Source: an uncultured Alphaproteobacteria bacterium (GTDB taxonomy: Bacteria > Pseudomonadota > Alphaproteobacteria > Rhodospirillales > Rhodospirillaceae). Taken from it: 39,284 bases of DNA. The stretch lies in NCBI GenBank assembly GCA_902575965.1, contig CACGTM010000010.1:1-39284 (forward strand), read 5' to 3'. Both the position numbers and the translations under genes were made by a program. Below are positions 28,529 to 35,975 of the stretch, piece by piece (position 1 is the stretch's first letter; each line of letters begins with the position of its first letter). The notes under the pieces were generated by a model. That model was not told the origin of the DNA and did no database searches. It saw only the letters and a program-made list of their open reading frames with translations.

Positions 28529-28558
28529 TGAGCCAAAATAGTTTACTATAATGGCTCA
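28529..28558 (-). terminator. strong hairpin downstream of small membrane protein gene
   Basis: Arms TGAGCCA (28529-28535) and TGGCTCA (28552-28558) pair perfectly over 7 bp. Inside them a second 5 bp stem (ATAGT with ACTAT on the minus strand) forms after a symmetric 2 x 2 internal loop. On the minus strand the hairpin is followed by a U-rich stretch (UUCUCUUUCUUU), so it most likely ends transcription of the 28621-29424 genes. The U tract is interrupted by C, so processing or attenuation is an alternative. Confidence 0.5.
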
Positions 28559-28620
28559 AGAAAAACATATAGATCAATGACCATGCAGTCGTCAATCAGT
28601 CATTTTACCTTTGAAAATGC

Positions 28621-28875
28621 TTAAGATGCTTTTGCTTCCATTGCATTTTCAATTTGTGAGGCTAAACTCTTAGCTTTAAACATTCCAGGCGTAAACGTGA
28701 TCGTCTTTTCTGCCATAGTAAGTTCAATCCACCATCTCTTCATTGTAAGTGATGACACATCTTCTAAATTACTATCAAATGTAAGGTCTTCATCTCCCAT
28801 ATAACCAATTCCCACCAAGCTTAATAACCAGATAATAACGGCAACAATAACTAAAGTCCAACCAACATATCTCAT
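28621..28875 (-). CDS. small single-pass membrane protein, function unknown
   Basis: The product has 84 residues with one membrane segment at about 5-25 (WTLVIVAVIIWLLSLVGIGY) followed by an acidic stretch (GDEDLTFDSNLEDVS), a tryptophan-bearing RWWIEL strand and a C-terminal amphipathic helix (KAKSLASQIENAMEAKAS). A strong GGAGGG Shine-Dalgarno sits 10 bases before the ATG, which supports it as a real gene. It is 39 bp downstream of the duplicated lipoprotein gene on the same strand, so both likely belong to one transcript and act at the envelope. I do not recognise the family. Confidence 0.7.
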   Translation of the reverse strand: MRYVGWTLVIVAVIIWLLSLVGIGYMGDEDLTFDSNLEDVSSLTMKRWWIELTMAEKTITFTPGMFKAKSLASQIENAMEAKAS

Positions 28876-28914
28876 AATTTAAAGCCCTCCAAAAATTAAC
28901 TAAAATTAAAAACC

Positions 28915-29424
28915 TTAATCTTGCGGTATAGTTTCCCACATAAAGTTTGTACCATCATAATTTACAATAACATCATACTTGAAATCACCACCAGGTTCAG
29001 AGGTCTGTAATATACCCATATATTTATTTGAGCTATCGCTTTCTCTAATCAAATATAAAGAATTGATTTTGATTGAAGCGTCAAAGTTTTCTCGCATTGA
29101 AACTTTAATACTCTCCGTCAGGGCACTGGGGTCCATTCTTAATTGAGTAACTTTCCATTCAAATGATGTACCATCATAGCTAACATCTACACTATAGCGA
29201 AAATTAAGGTTGTCTTCAGTTGTCTCAAGTATTCCAGTATATTTATCTGATTCTTTACTCTCTCTAGTAAGAGTAAGAGTGTCAATTTTTACCAGAGGAC
29301 CCTCAGCGTTCCATGTTTCCTCCATGTGTTTCTGCACTTCGTCTTTAAGCTCTAAATCACTTAATCTATTTTCACATGCAGTTAAAACAAATAAAGAACA
29401 ACATAAGATTAATATTTTTTTCAT
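28915..29424 (-). CDS. lipoprotein with internal tandem duplication
   Basis: From the ATG at 29424 the protein starts MKKILILCCSLFVLTAC, a signal peptide ending in a LTAC lipobox, so it should be a lipidated envelope protein of 169 aa. An ATG five codons upstream is possible but lacks the typical signal start; GGGG precedes the chosen start by 8 bases. The mature part is two copies of one unit of roughly 65 residues. Shared positions include LTLTRESKESDKYTGILETTE against LYLIRESDSSNKYMGILQTSE, and VDVSYDGTSFEW against VIVNYDGTNFMW. Each unit appears to be a helix followed by a beta-sheet. I do not recognise the family. Confidence 0.75.
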   Translation of the reverse strand: MKKILILCCSLFVLTACENRLSDLELKDEVQKHMEETWNAEGPLVKIDTLTLTRESKESDKYTGILETTEDNLNFRYSVDVSYDGTSFEWKVTQLRMDPSALTESIKVSMRENFDASIKINSLYLIRESDSSNKYMGILQTSEPGGDFKYDVIVNYDGTNFMWETIPQD

Positions 29425-29538
29425 TATTTTTATCCCCATATTAAAAAAAAATTATAATAAATTTATCCTTTACTTGGAAATACTCAATTGTAAAATAATA
29501 ATTGATATGTTCATTTAACGAATAGAATAGTCAATTTA

Positions 29539-30084
29539 ATGAAGAATTTTTTTTCTGTAATAATATTCACCCAACTATTAACCTCATGCGCTGATTATAT
29601 TGAGTGCGGGGATAAAAATGTAACTAATTTAGTTGCAGAAATTGCACTGGATATTTTAAATGATCAGAACAATAAATTAGTTTTAAATGGCGCATGTGTT
29701 CAGCCTACTTATGGTCTTTTAATGCTTGCCGGTTTAGATTGCAGAGATATTTTTGAAGATTTTTTTTCATCACTTTCATCACCATCTGTTAACGTAAAGG
29801 GAATAAGAACATTATCTAAAAGCGATAACGGTAAGAACTTTTGTGCAGCCCAAATTGATTTTAGATATGAAAATAAAGATTTAAATCCAGTAATTACAGA
29901 TTTTTTCACTCAAAAATTACCTGATAATAAAACAGTAAGAGATAATATGATCAAACACTTTAATACTCTAGGGTTTTCTTTTAATGAGATTTACACCACG
30001 TCAGCTGAATTTGATGTTCAACTAACAGATAAAGGTGATGAATTCTATGTTAACTTAAATCTTAATGAGATACCTGAGCCATAA
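29539..30084 (+). CDS. predicted lipoprotein, function unknown
   Basis: The 181-residue protein starts MKNFFSVIIFTQLLTSC, a short signal peptide with lipobox LTSC (lipidation at C17). Four more cysteines follow (C23, C53, C68, C102), which could form two disulfides in the periplasm. The mature part begins ECGDKNVTNLVAEIALDIL, a helix, then turns into strands such as VNVKGIRTLSKSD and CAAQIDFRYENK. This helix-then-sheet order recalls the units of the duplicated lipoprotein encoded divergently 114 bp away, but I see no clear sequence identity. The family is not recognised. Confidence 0.65.
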   Translation: MKNFFSVIIFTQLLTSCADYIECGDKNVTNLVAEIALDILNDQNNKLVLNGACVQPTYGLLMLAGLDCRDIFEDFFSSLSSPSVNVKGIRTLSKSDNGKNFCAAQIDFRYENKDLNPVITDFFTQKLPDNKTVRDNMIKHFNTLGFSFNEIYTTSAEFDVQLTDKGDEFYVNLNLNEIPEP

Positions 30085-30168
30085 TTTTTATAAAGGGAAT
30101 TAGAAAGTTTAATTCTGTAAGTATATCTCTAACGAGTTAAAATATTAAAACACATAAAGATTTTACAC

Positions 30169-30252
30169 ATGTCAGAAATGGAAAAATGGGAGCTTTTATA
30201 TCTAATCTTATTACTGGTTTTTGTCGTTATTCTTTTTTTTAGAAATAAATGA
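30169..30252 (+). CDS. 27-residue single-membrane-segment peptide ORF
   Basis: An ATG at 30169 opens a 27-codon frame ending TGA, with product MSEMEKWELLYLILLLVFVV and then ILFFRNK. It has an acidic N-terminus, a central run of about 16 hydrophobic residues and a basic end, which is the layout of small bitopic membrane peptides. No strong Shine-Dalgarno is visible. It ends 11 bp before the DUF2855 gene and could be its small partner or leader. Expression is not shown by sequence alone. Confidence 0.4.
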   Translation: MSEMEKWELLYLILLLVFVVILFFRNK

Positions 30253-30263
30253 AAAACTAATAT

Positions 30264-31382
30264 ATGCAAAAACAATCAATAGAAATTAATCAATTCCAAA
30301 TTAGAAAAAATAATCTTATCGATTCTCAAATTGTTAACCAACACCTTAATTTAGAAATTTATAATTCTGGATCTATTGTATTAAAAATTGAAAGACTTGC
30401 TTTTACATCAAATAATATTAGTTACGGTGTTACAGGAGAAAAACTTGGATACTGGAAGTTTTTCCCTGCATTAAAAAATAAAAACAATGAATGGGGATGT
30501 ATCCCTGCATGGGGTTTTGCAAAAGTTATTCATTCTAAAAACGAGAACCTAATGATTGGAGAAAGATTTTTTGGTTATTTTCCATTAGCTGACATACTTA
30601 TTTTTGATGAAGTCAATATTTCAGGCAATACTATAATTGATATGAGTAAACACCGTAAAGAACTTCCATTGGTTTATAATACTTATATCAAGGTGTCGGA
30701 TAATACTGATGATGAAACTGATAATATAAAAGCACTCTTATTTCCACTTCATGTGACAGCATTCTGTCTTTGTGACTTTCTTCAAGACGTATCTTATTAC
30801 CAGTCTGAACAAATATTAATCTTAAGCGCTTCAAGTAAAACAGCAATAGGCCTTGCGCAAGGATTAGATGAAATAAAAGGTGTACCAGATACTATTGGGG
30901 TGACATCTCAAAATAATATGGATTTTGTAAAACATTTAGAAAGTTATACTCATGTTATCTCATATGAAGATCTGCAAAAAATTAATCAAAATAAAAAAAC
31001 ACTAATAATTGATATTTCAGGAAATAGAAAAATACTTGGCTCTTTACACAAATCTCTAAATAAAAATATGATAAAGTGCATTACAGTAGGAATGACACAT
31101 TGGGATAGTGAAAAAAATAAAAAAGATGTTCTTTCTCAAATGATGATTAGAGAACGAACCGAATTCTTTTTTGCGCCTACCCATATAAAAAAAAGAACTA
31201 AAGACTGGGGAGATAAAGCATTGAATAAAAAAACAAATACTTTTATGAAAGATCGAATAATTCAAAGCAAAAACTGGATAAAAGTTAAAGAAATTAAAGG
31301 ATTAAATAATTTTGCAATTATATATGATATCTTTACGAGAGGCACCATAAAGCCTGAGGAAGGCATAATAATAACTTTATAA
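30264..31382 (+). CDS. DUF2855 family protein
   Basis: This 372-residue protein matches DUF2855, a family distantly related to the medium-chain dehydrogenase/reductase fold. Family features visible are FTSNNISYGVTGEKLGYWKFFPA near residues 47-70, GCIPAWGFAKVIHSKNENL, GERFFGYFPLADIL, and a Rossmann-like middle section with ILILSASSKTAIGLAQGL. No catalytic zinc cysteines are evident. The reaction is unknown. It is preceded by the 27-residue peptide ORF and converges on the HugZ-like gene with a 16 bp gap. By eye it is Lys- and Asn-rich like the core genes, so no recent transfer is evident. Confidence 0.82.
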   Translation: MQKQSIEINQFQIRKNNLIDSQIVNQHLNLEIYNSGSIVLKIERLAFTSNNISYGVTGEKLGYWKFFPALKNKNNEWGCIPAWGFAKVIHSKNENLMIGERFFGYFPLADILIFDEVNISGNTIIDMSKHRKELPLVYNTYIKVSDNTDDETDNIKALLFPLHVTAFCLCDFLQDVSYYQSEQILILSASSKTAIGLAQGLDEIKGVPDTIGVTSQNNMDFVKHLESYTHVISYEDLQKINQNKKTLIIDISGNRKILGSLHKSLNKNMIKCITVGMTHWDSEKNKKDVLSQMMIRERTEFFFAPTHIKKRTKDWGDKALNKKTNTFMKDRIIQSKNWIKVKEIKGLNNFAIIYDIFTRGTIKPEEGIIITL

Positions 31383-31398
31383 AATTTAAATTAAAACC

Positions 31399-32124
31399 TT
31401 AACTGACACCTTTAAACTTCTTTGCATGAACTACCAGTGCTTTTCTTACTTCTTTAGAACTCAAACAAATCTTATCGAAAGGTATATAATAAATTTTATT
31501 ACGAGACTCTAAATAATATCCGTCTATTGATAAACCTATCATCAAGGCTTTCATATCATTAATTCCATAGAAACCTTTTAAACATGCAATGACAACATCC
31601 TTATGATCAACATTCATGTGTTCAACCATAGATCTTTCATCATTAGCCCAAGCAGGTTCTTTTAATTTCCAAGACTCATCTTTCAACCAAGAAATTTCTC
31701 CAAAACCACCTATCCAACGCATGTTTTGAGGTTCTAACTTATAAAAATTAAAATCATGCATCTTTGAATATTCTTCACTTTTAGGTAAGAATGTAAAAAA
31801 ACGATCCTTACAATTCTCTAAGCTCTTCCCTTTTTCGACTTTATTAAAATTACCCATAATACTTAATCGAGAACTATTCTGCTTATCATCACCTTTACTA
31901 ATACTAAATATTGTTAAACAAGATTTAGGGTTATTAAGAATATTTTTAGTGTGCTCAGCAATATCACTTGCATAAATATAAATCGACCTGTTTTGACCAG
32001 TGACATATGTGATAAGACTTCCAAAAGGAAAATCTTCATGTCTTTTTGAAATGGTGGATAAAATAGCTACATTATGCGACCTCAATAAAGTCACCGCTTC
32101 ATATTCGTATTGAGTTTTCTGCAT
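31399..32124 (-). CDS. HugZ-like split-barrel FMN/heme-binding protein
   Basis: The protein has an N-terminal pyridoxamine-phosphate-oxidase-like split barrel (AVTLLRSHNVAILSTISK, FPFGSLITYVTG, RLSIMGNFNKV) and a C-terminal DUF2470 domain (MVEHMNVDHKDVVIACL onward). This two-domain layout is that of the HugZ/HutZ heme-utilisation group and of several uncharacterised relatives. The link GGFGEISWL between domains is typical. In HugZ, a C-terminal histidine helps bind heme; which residue would do this here is not clear. At 241 aa the length fits. No Fur-like box was seen upstream and no heme transporter is nearby, so the heme role is only a family-based suggestion. Confidence 0.82.
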   Translation of the reverse strand: MQKTQYEYEAVTLLRSHNVAILSTISKRHEDFPFGSLITYVTGQNRSIYIYASDIAEHTKNILNNPKSCLTIFSISKGDDKQNSSRLSIMGNFNKVEKGKSLENCKDRFFTFLPKSEEYSKMHDFNFYKLEPQNMRWIGGFGEISWLKDESWKLKEPAWANDERSMVEHMNVDHKDVVIACLKGFYGINDMKALMIGLSIDGYYLESRNKIYYIPFDKICLSSKEVRKALVVHAKKFKGVS

Positions 32125-32172
32125 AAAATCTTCACATAGATAATTAGCTATAAGTATTAAATTAAGTAAAAA

Positions 32173-33888
32173 TTAAGTCCGTCTTGAAATTCTAATTTTT
32201 TCAACTAGCTCCTTTATTTCATCAGGAGGTTCCTTTGTCAGAGAAGAAACTAAGATACCCGATATAAGCGCTAACCACATAAAGACAAAGCCGATACCTT
32301 CGGGGGATACTCCTAGGAACCATTGGTCTTGTGTACCTCCTAAGAATTTAAAATAAACAATATAAGAAAAGGTTGAAACTAAACCAACAAGCATTGAAAC
32401 AATTGCACCTTCCTTATTCATTCTTTTCCAGAATATTCCAAGAAAAATAACTGGGAAGAGTGATGAAGCAGCCAAACCAAATGCAAAAGCAACTACCTGT
32501 GCAACAAAACCTAATTGGGACGCATAAATACCTAATAGTCCAGCGGCAAAGACAGCACCTGCTGCAGAGAGTCTTGCTACAAACAATTCTGATTTATCAT
32601 CAATGTTTTTGAAAAGTGTTTTTCGACACAAGTCATGACTCACTGCTGAAGAAATAACCATGAGTAAACCTGCTGCAGTCGAGAGTGCTGCAGCCAATCC
32701 ACCTGCAACAACCAGTCCTGCGACCCAGTCAGGTAACTGTGCAATTTCAGGATTTGCTAAAACAAAAATATCACGATTAACCTCAACTTCATTTTGTAAA
32801 CCATCAGGTGCATTTGGTCCGCGATATTGCATAATGCCATCATTATTTAGATCTTTAAAACTGACATATCCCATCTGCTCCCAGTTTTTAAACCATTCTG
32901 GTACCATCTTTATATCTGCTGAATTTTCAGAAGTATTATTATCATACTGTGCATCATTAACCGTATTAATAAAATTTAGCCGCGCAAAAGAACCAACAGC
33001 AGGTGCAACGGTATAAAGAAGTGCAATAAAAACCAAAGCCCATCCTGCAGAAACACGTGCAGCATGCGCAGACTTTACAGTAAAGAAGCGTATGATCACA
33101 TGTGGCAGTCCAGCCGTTCCAAACATAAGTGCTGCTGTAATACAAAATGTATCAATCATTGATTTTGATGTTTGGGTGTATTCTAAAAAACCTAAATCAG
33201 TGAGAAGATTATCTAACTTCGTCAGCATAGAAATATCTGAACCACTCATATTAGAAATAAACCCAAGCTGAGGAATTGGATTATTGGTTATAATAATTGA
33301 GATGAAAATAGCGGGAACCGTATAAGCAAAAATAAGAACACAGTACTGTGCAACCTGGGTATACGTTATACCCTTCATCCCACCCAAGACTGCATAGAAA
33401 AAGACAACAATCATTCCTATTAGAATACCAATTGTCGAAGGAACACCAAGAAAAGCTGAGAAAGCAACACCGACTCCCTTCATCTGTCCCGCTATATAAG
33501 TAAAGGAAATGAAGATAGCGCATACAACGGCTACGATACGTGCAAAACTTGAATAATATCTATCACCGACAAAATCTGGTACAGTGAACTTACCAAACTC
33601 TCTTAAGAAAGGAGCAAGTAGAAGAGCAAGAAGAACATACCCTCCTGTCCATCCCATTAAGTAAACAGAACCACCATAACCAAGAAATGCAATTAAACCA
33701 GCCATTGACAAGAATGATGCAGCAGACATCCAGTCCGCAGCTGTTGCCATTCCATTGACAACAGGATGAACATCATGACCAGCAACATAAAAATCGCCTG
33801 TCGAGTTAGCGCGTGACCGAACGGCTATGACTATATAAAGACCAAACGTAATAATGACAAAAAAATAAGACCAAAATGAATTTTCCAT
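32173..33888 (-). CDS. sodium:solute symporter (ActP-like, VC_2705 type)
   Basis: This is a Na+-coupled transporter of the solute:sodium symporter family, 571 aa with about 13 membrane segments. The N-terminus contains FYVAGHDVHPVVNGMATAAD and the SAASFLSMAGLI helix typical of the acetate permease branch. A long extracytoplasmic insertion (about 303-388) between membrane segments holds DLNNDG (346-351), which resembles a calcium-binding loop and recurs in this subgroup. The DUF4212 gene lies 2 bp upstream, and this gene pair is the hallmark of the VC_2705 type. A GAGGTG Shine-Dalgarno precedes the ATG. The substrate is probably a small carboxylate such as acetate, but nothing here proves it. 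Confidence 0.9.
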   Translation of the reverse strand: MENSFWSYFFVIITFGLYIVIAVRSRANSTGDFYVAGHDVHPVVNGMATAADWMSAASFLSMAGLIAFLGYGGSVYLMGWTGGYVLLALLLAPFLREFGKFTVPDFVGDRYYSSFARIVAVVCAIFISFTYIAGQMKGVGVAFSAFLGVPSTIGILIGMIVVFFYAVLGGMKGITYTQVAQYCVLIFAYTVPAIFISIIITNNPIPQLGFISNMSGSDISMLTKLDNLLTDLGFLEYTQTSKSMIDTFCITAALMFGTAGLPHVIIRFFTVKSAHAARVSAGWALVFIALLYTVAPAVGSFARLNFINTVNDAQYDNNTSENSADIKMVPEWFKNWEQMGYVSFKDLNNDGIMQYRGPNAPDGLQNEVEVNRDIFVLANPEIAQLPDWVAGLVVAGGLAAALSTAAGLLMVISSAVSHDLCRKTLFKNIDDKSELFVARLSAAGAVFAAGLLGIYASQLGFVAQVVAFAFGLAASSLFPVIFLGIFWKRMNKEGAIVSMLVGLVSTFSYIVYFKFLGGTQDQWFLGVSPEGIGFVFMWLALISGILVSSLTKEPPDEIKELVEKIRISRRT

Positions 33889-33890
33889 TT

Positions 33891-34133
33891 TTACACCTCG
33901 TCTTTATATTTTTCTTCAATGCGACGAATTGCAAAACAGTAATAAAAAATAAGAATGACAAATATATAGATTGATCCTTGCTGAGCAAACCAAAAACCAA
34001 GCGGTGCACCGCCTATATTATACTTATCAAGAAAGTCTCTAAAAAGTATTCCAGCACCAAAGGATACCAAGAACCAAATACTAAGAAGCCCTAGAGTTAA
34101 ACGAAGTGATGCGTTCCAGTAATTTTTTTTCAT
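33891..34133 (-). CDS. DUF4212 small subunit of the sodium:solute symporter
   Basis: This 80-residue protein has two membrane segments (about 11-30 and 46-68) separated by the conserved GGAPLGFWFAQQGSIYIFV stretch that defines DUF4212. It starts MKKNYWNASLRLTLGLLSIW and ends in a basic and acidic tail facing the cytosol. The symporter gene begins 2 bp after its stop. DUF4212 proteins almost always accompany such symporters and are thought to be auxiliary subunits, although the exact role is not established. Confidence 0.92.
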   Translation of the reverse strand: MKKNYWNASLRLTLGLLSIWFLVSFGAGILFRDFLDKYNIGGAPLGFWFAQQGSIYIFVILIFYYCFAIRRIEEKYKDEV

Positions 34134-34143
34134 AGAGAATTAC

Positions 34144-34542
34144 TTATCTCGCTGGGAAAAGTGCAATCGTAAAATCACCGGCATCTTTACGTATAGGGAG
34201 GGCTTTATTTTGATAACCATCAGAATACCAGAAATCTTTTGCTGCTTTTGCGCATGGCCAGCGAATTATATAATTAAAAAGATTATTTGGCCACTTACCT
34301 TCCAACATTTCAGGAGTTACATCTCCTCCTGCTCCAACTGCAACAATTTGTCCGCCGAGTTTTCCAATTAAGTTAATATCAACAACAGCCTTTCGGTACT
34401 CATCATATTTTTCTTCATCAGTGACCTTAGAGATGATCATCATATTAACAGGAGAGTCACACGATTCATCAGCAAAAGAAAACGAAGAAATGAATAATGA
34501 AAATAGTGAGAGAAATATTGTAAACAGACGAATTTTTATCAT
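34144..34542 (-). CDS. secreted DUF1330-like protein
   Basis: The protein (131 aa from 34542) has a signal peptide (MIKIRLFTIFLSLFSLFISS, cleavage near SFA) followed by a small ferredoxin-like alpha/beta-barrel domain: NMMIISKVTDEEKYDEYRKAV, GGQIVAVGAGGDV, NYIIRWPCAKAAKDFWYSDG and YQNKALPIRKDAGDFTIALF. This resembles DUF1330, here exported. The frame extends to 34617, but the ATG at 34542 has a GGGTG Shine-Dalgarno and a proper signal peptide. Two cysteines in the mature part could pair. It sits 10 bp upstream of the DUF4212 gene and may be co-transcribed with the symporter; no functional link is known. Confidence 0.75.
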   Translation of the reverse strand: MIKIRLFTIFLSLFSLFISSFSFADESCDSPVNMMIISKVTDEEKYDEYRKAVVDINLIGKLGGQIVAVGAGGDVTPEMLEGKWPNNLFNYIIRWPCAKAAKDFWYSDGYQNKALPIRKDAGDFTIALFPAR

Positions 34543-34619
34543 AAAAACACCCAATTTAGATAATATTAAAACACCATCATATAACCCTAACCTATATATA
34601 TCGAGGAAAATATGCATAA

Positions 34620-34739
34620 TCTTATTCTAAATTTATTGAAGCAACTAAGGTTGCTGCCTATGAAAAAAACTCAAAACTCACCGCTAGAGATTTTATAGCC
34701 ACTACAAAACCTTTAATTATCGAAGGTCAAAAATTCTGA
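34620..34739 (+). pseudogene. possible 3' remnant of a gene
   Basis: A 39-codon open stretch follows a stop at 34617 and ends TGA at 34737. It encodes SYSKFIEATKVAAYEKNSKL and then TARDFIATTKPLIIEGQKF, which looks like the end of a real protein rather than random translation, but no start codon or Shine-Dalgarno is present. A second frame downstream (to about 34815) is also rich in Lys and Glu. The parent gene is not identified. It may be chance. Confidence 0.25.
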
Positions 34740-34796
34740 GAGAGAAAACTGATGAATCTCTTGATCAAAAACAGAAAAAATTAAGAAATTTAAAAA

Positions 34797-35625
34797 TCAA
34801 TTATTATTATTCATAAAATTTAGAACTCTTGATCTCACATAATCCCATTCTTCTTTGGAAAAATCACCATGGCCTTTACCCTTCATTGTAACAAGTTCAT
34901 TTTTTGTTACAAGTTTATCATGCAGCATTAAAGCTTGTTCATATGCAACATATATATCCTCTGTACCATGTATTGTAATAATGGGGGGGGGAGTTCTCTG
35001 TGACCATATAAAGTGGAGAATATTGGTCTGAGATTTCCTTAAAGTTATCTTCCGGCATCCATATGTTTACATAATTCCATTCTTCTCCACTCTCTGTTAA
35101 AAACTGTTCTGTTTTATTAATTTCCGTTATTCCAAAAATATTAATTATACTAAGAGGGGTATATGATGATTTGCATTGATGACTTCTTTCACTTGTGTTT
35201 AGCAACCCAATCACAAGAGCTAAATGTCCCCCAGCACTTGCACCCATTACATAAACTTTCTCTGGGGAAAGCCCTTCAAATGCAATTTTTTCCTCAATAA
35301 ACTTATAGGCACACATGACATCATCGGCAGCACCTGGAGCTGTATTTTCACCGAGTCGATAGTTGATGCTAAAAATATTATATTCTTTTGGAAAACTTTT
35401 AAAAAATAATTTAGAACGTGTTGAACGTTTATCTCCTTCAAGCCAACCACCACCATGTATCCAAACAAGAGAATACTCGCCTGTTCCCTTATAGAAATCA
35501 ATTTTTTGTCGTGGATGCTCTCCATAAGAAAGATCATATTCTCTTTCACCACGGCCAATATAAGAACAGGAAGAAGTAAAAAAAATAATTATTATTCCCA
35601 TTAAAAAATTTAAGTATTTTTGCAT
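34797..35625 (-). pseudogene. alpha/beta hydrolase (HSL/esterase-like), frameshifted at a G9 tract
   Basis: The intact 5' part encodes a likely lipoprotein or exported esterase: MQKYLNFLMGIIIIFFTSSC, oxyanion motif VWIHGGGW (57-61) and nucleophile elbow GASAGG (S130). Translation reaches the run of nine G (plus strand 34983-34991) and then ends in an unrelated tail with a stop at 34939. Removing one base restores IITIHGTEDIYVAYEQA and KGKGHGDFSKEEW, which carry the expected catalytic Asp and His, up to a stop at 34797; the restored product has about 275 aa. So the gene is broken, phase-variable, or misread at the homopolymer. An ATG at 35640 is an alternative start. Confidence 0.8.
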
Positions 35626-35722
35626 TTTCAATTTTTCCATAAAAGAATTTATTAAATAATTCTAAATTTTATATTATTTTTTTATAAATAAATGTAAACA
35701 TTATTTCAAATCCTTATTTTTG

Positions 35723-35728
35723 TATAAT
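35723..35728 (+). promoter_or_regulatory. extended -10 promoter box
   Basis: TGTATAAT places a consensus -10 hexamer at 35723-35728 with an upstream TG. It lies 27 bp before the ATG of the small membrane protein gene, leaving a leader of about 15 bases with the Shine-Dalgarno AAGAGGAG. No clear -35 box is seen, which is acceptable for an extended -10 promoter. The DNA is AT-rich, so this is tentative. Confidence 0.35.
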
Positions 35729-35749
35729 AATTTAGCAAGAGGAGTTTAT

Positions 35750-35974
35750 ATGGACATGTTAGAGATAATAAGTATTTTAATTCTACTATTAACAGTAATT
35801 TTAATTTTTTTTCTTTATAAAATTATGTTTATTCTCTCTGAAATCAAAAAAGAAAATCATCATCTTCGTTCGTTACAATTTATTCATCATGAGTTAAAAG
35901 ATATGAGCTTATTAGTAAGGAATAAATATTTTACTTCAGAGAATAAACCGTTAGGAAGAACCTGGAGAGGTTAA
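35750..35974 (+). CDS. small membrane protein upstream of DUF938 gene
   Basis: The product has 74 residues from the ATG at 35750: one membrane segment (about 6-28, ISILILLLTVILIFFLYKI), then a charged helical part (SEIKKENHHLRSLQF, HHELKDMSLLVRNKYF). The Shine-Dalgarno AAGAGGAG ends five bases before the ATG; an upstream TTG at 35720 would bypass it. The stop lies one base before the ATG of the methyltransferase gene, whose own Shine-Dalgarno GGAGAGG is inside this gene, so the two are translationally coupled. No family is recognised. Confidence 0.7.
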   Translation: MDMLEIISILILLLTVILIFFLYKIMFILSEIKKENHHLRSLQFIHHELKDMSLLVRNKYFTSENKPLGRTWRG

Positions 35975-35975
35975 A

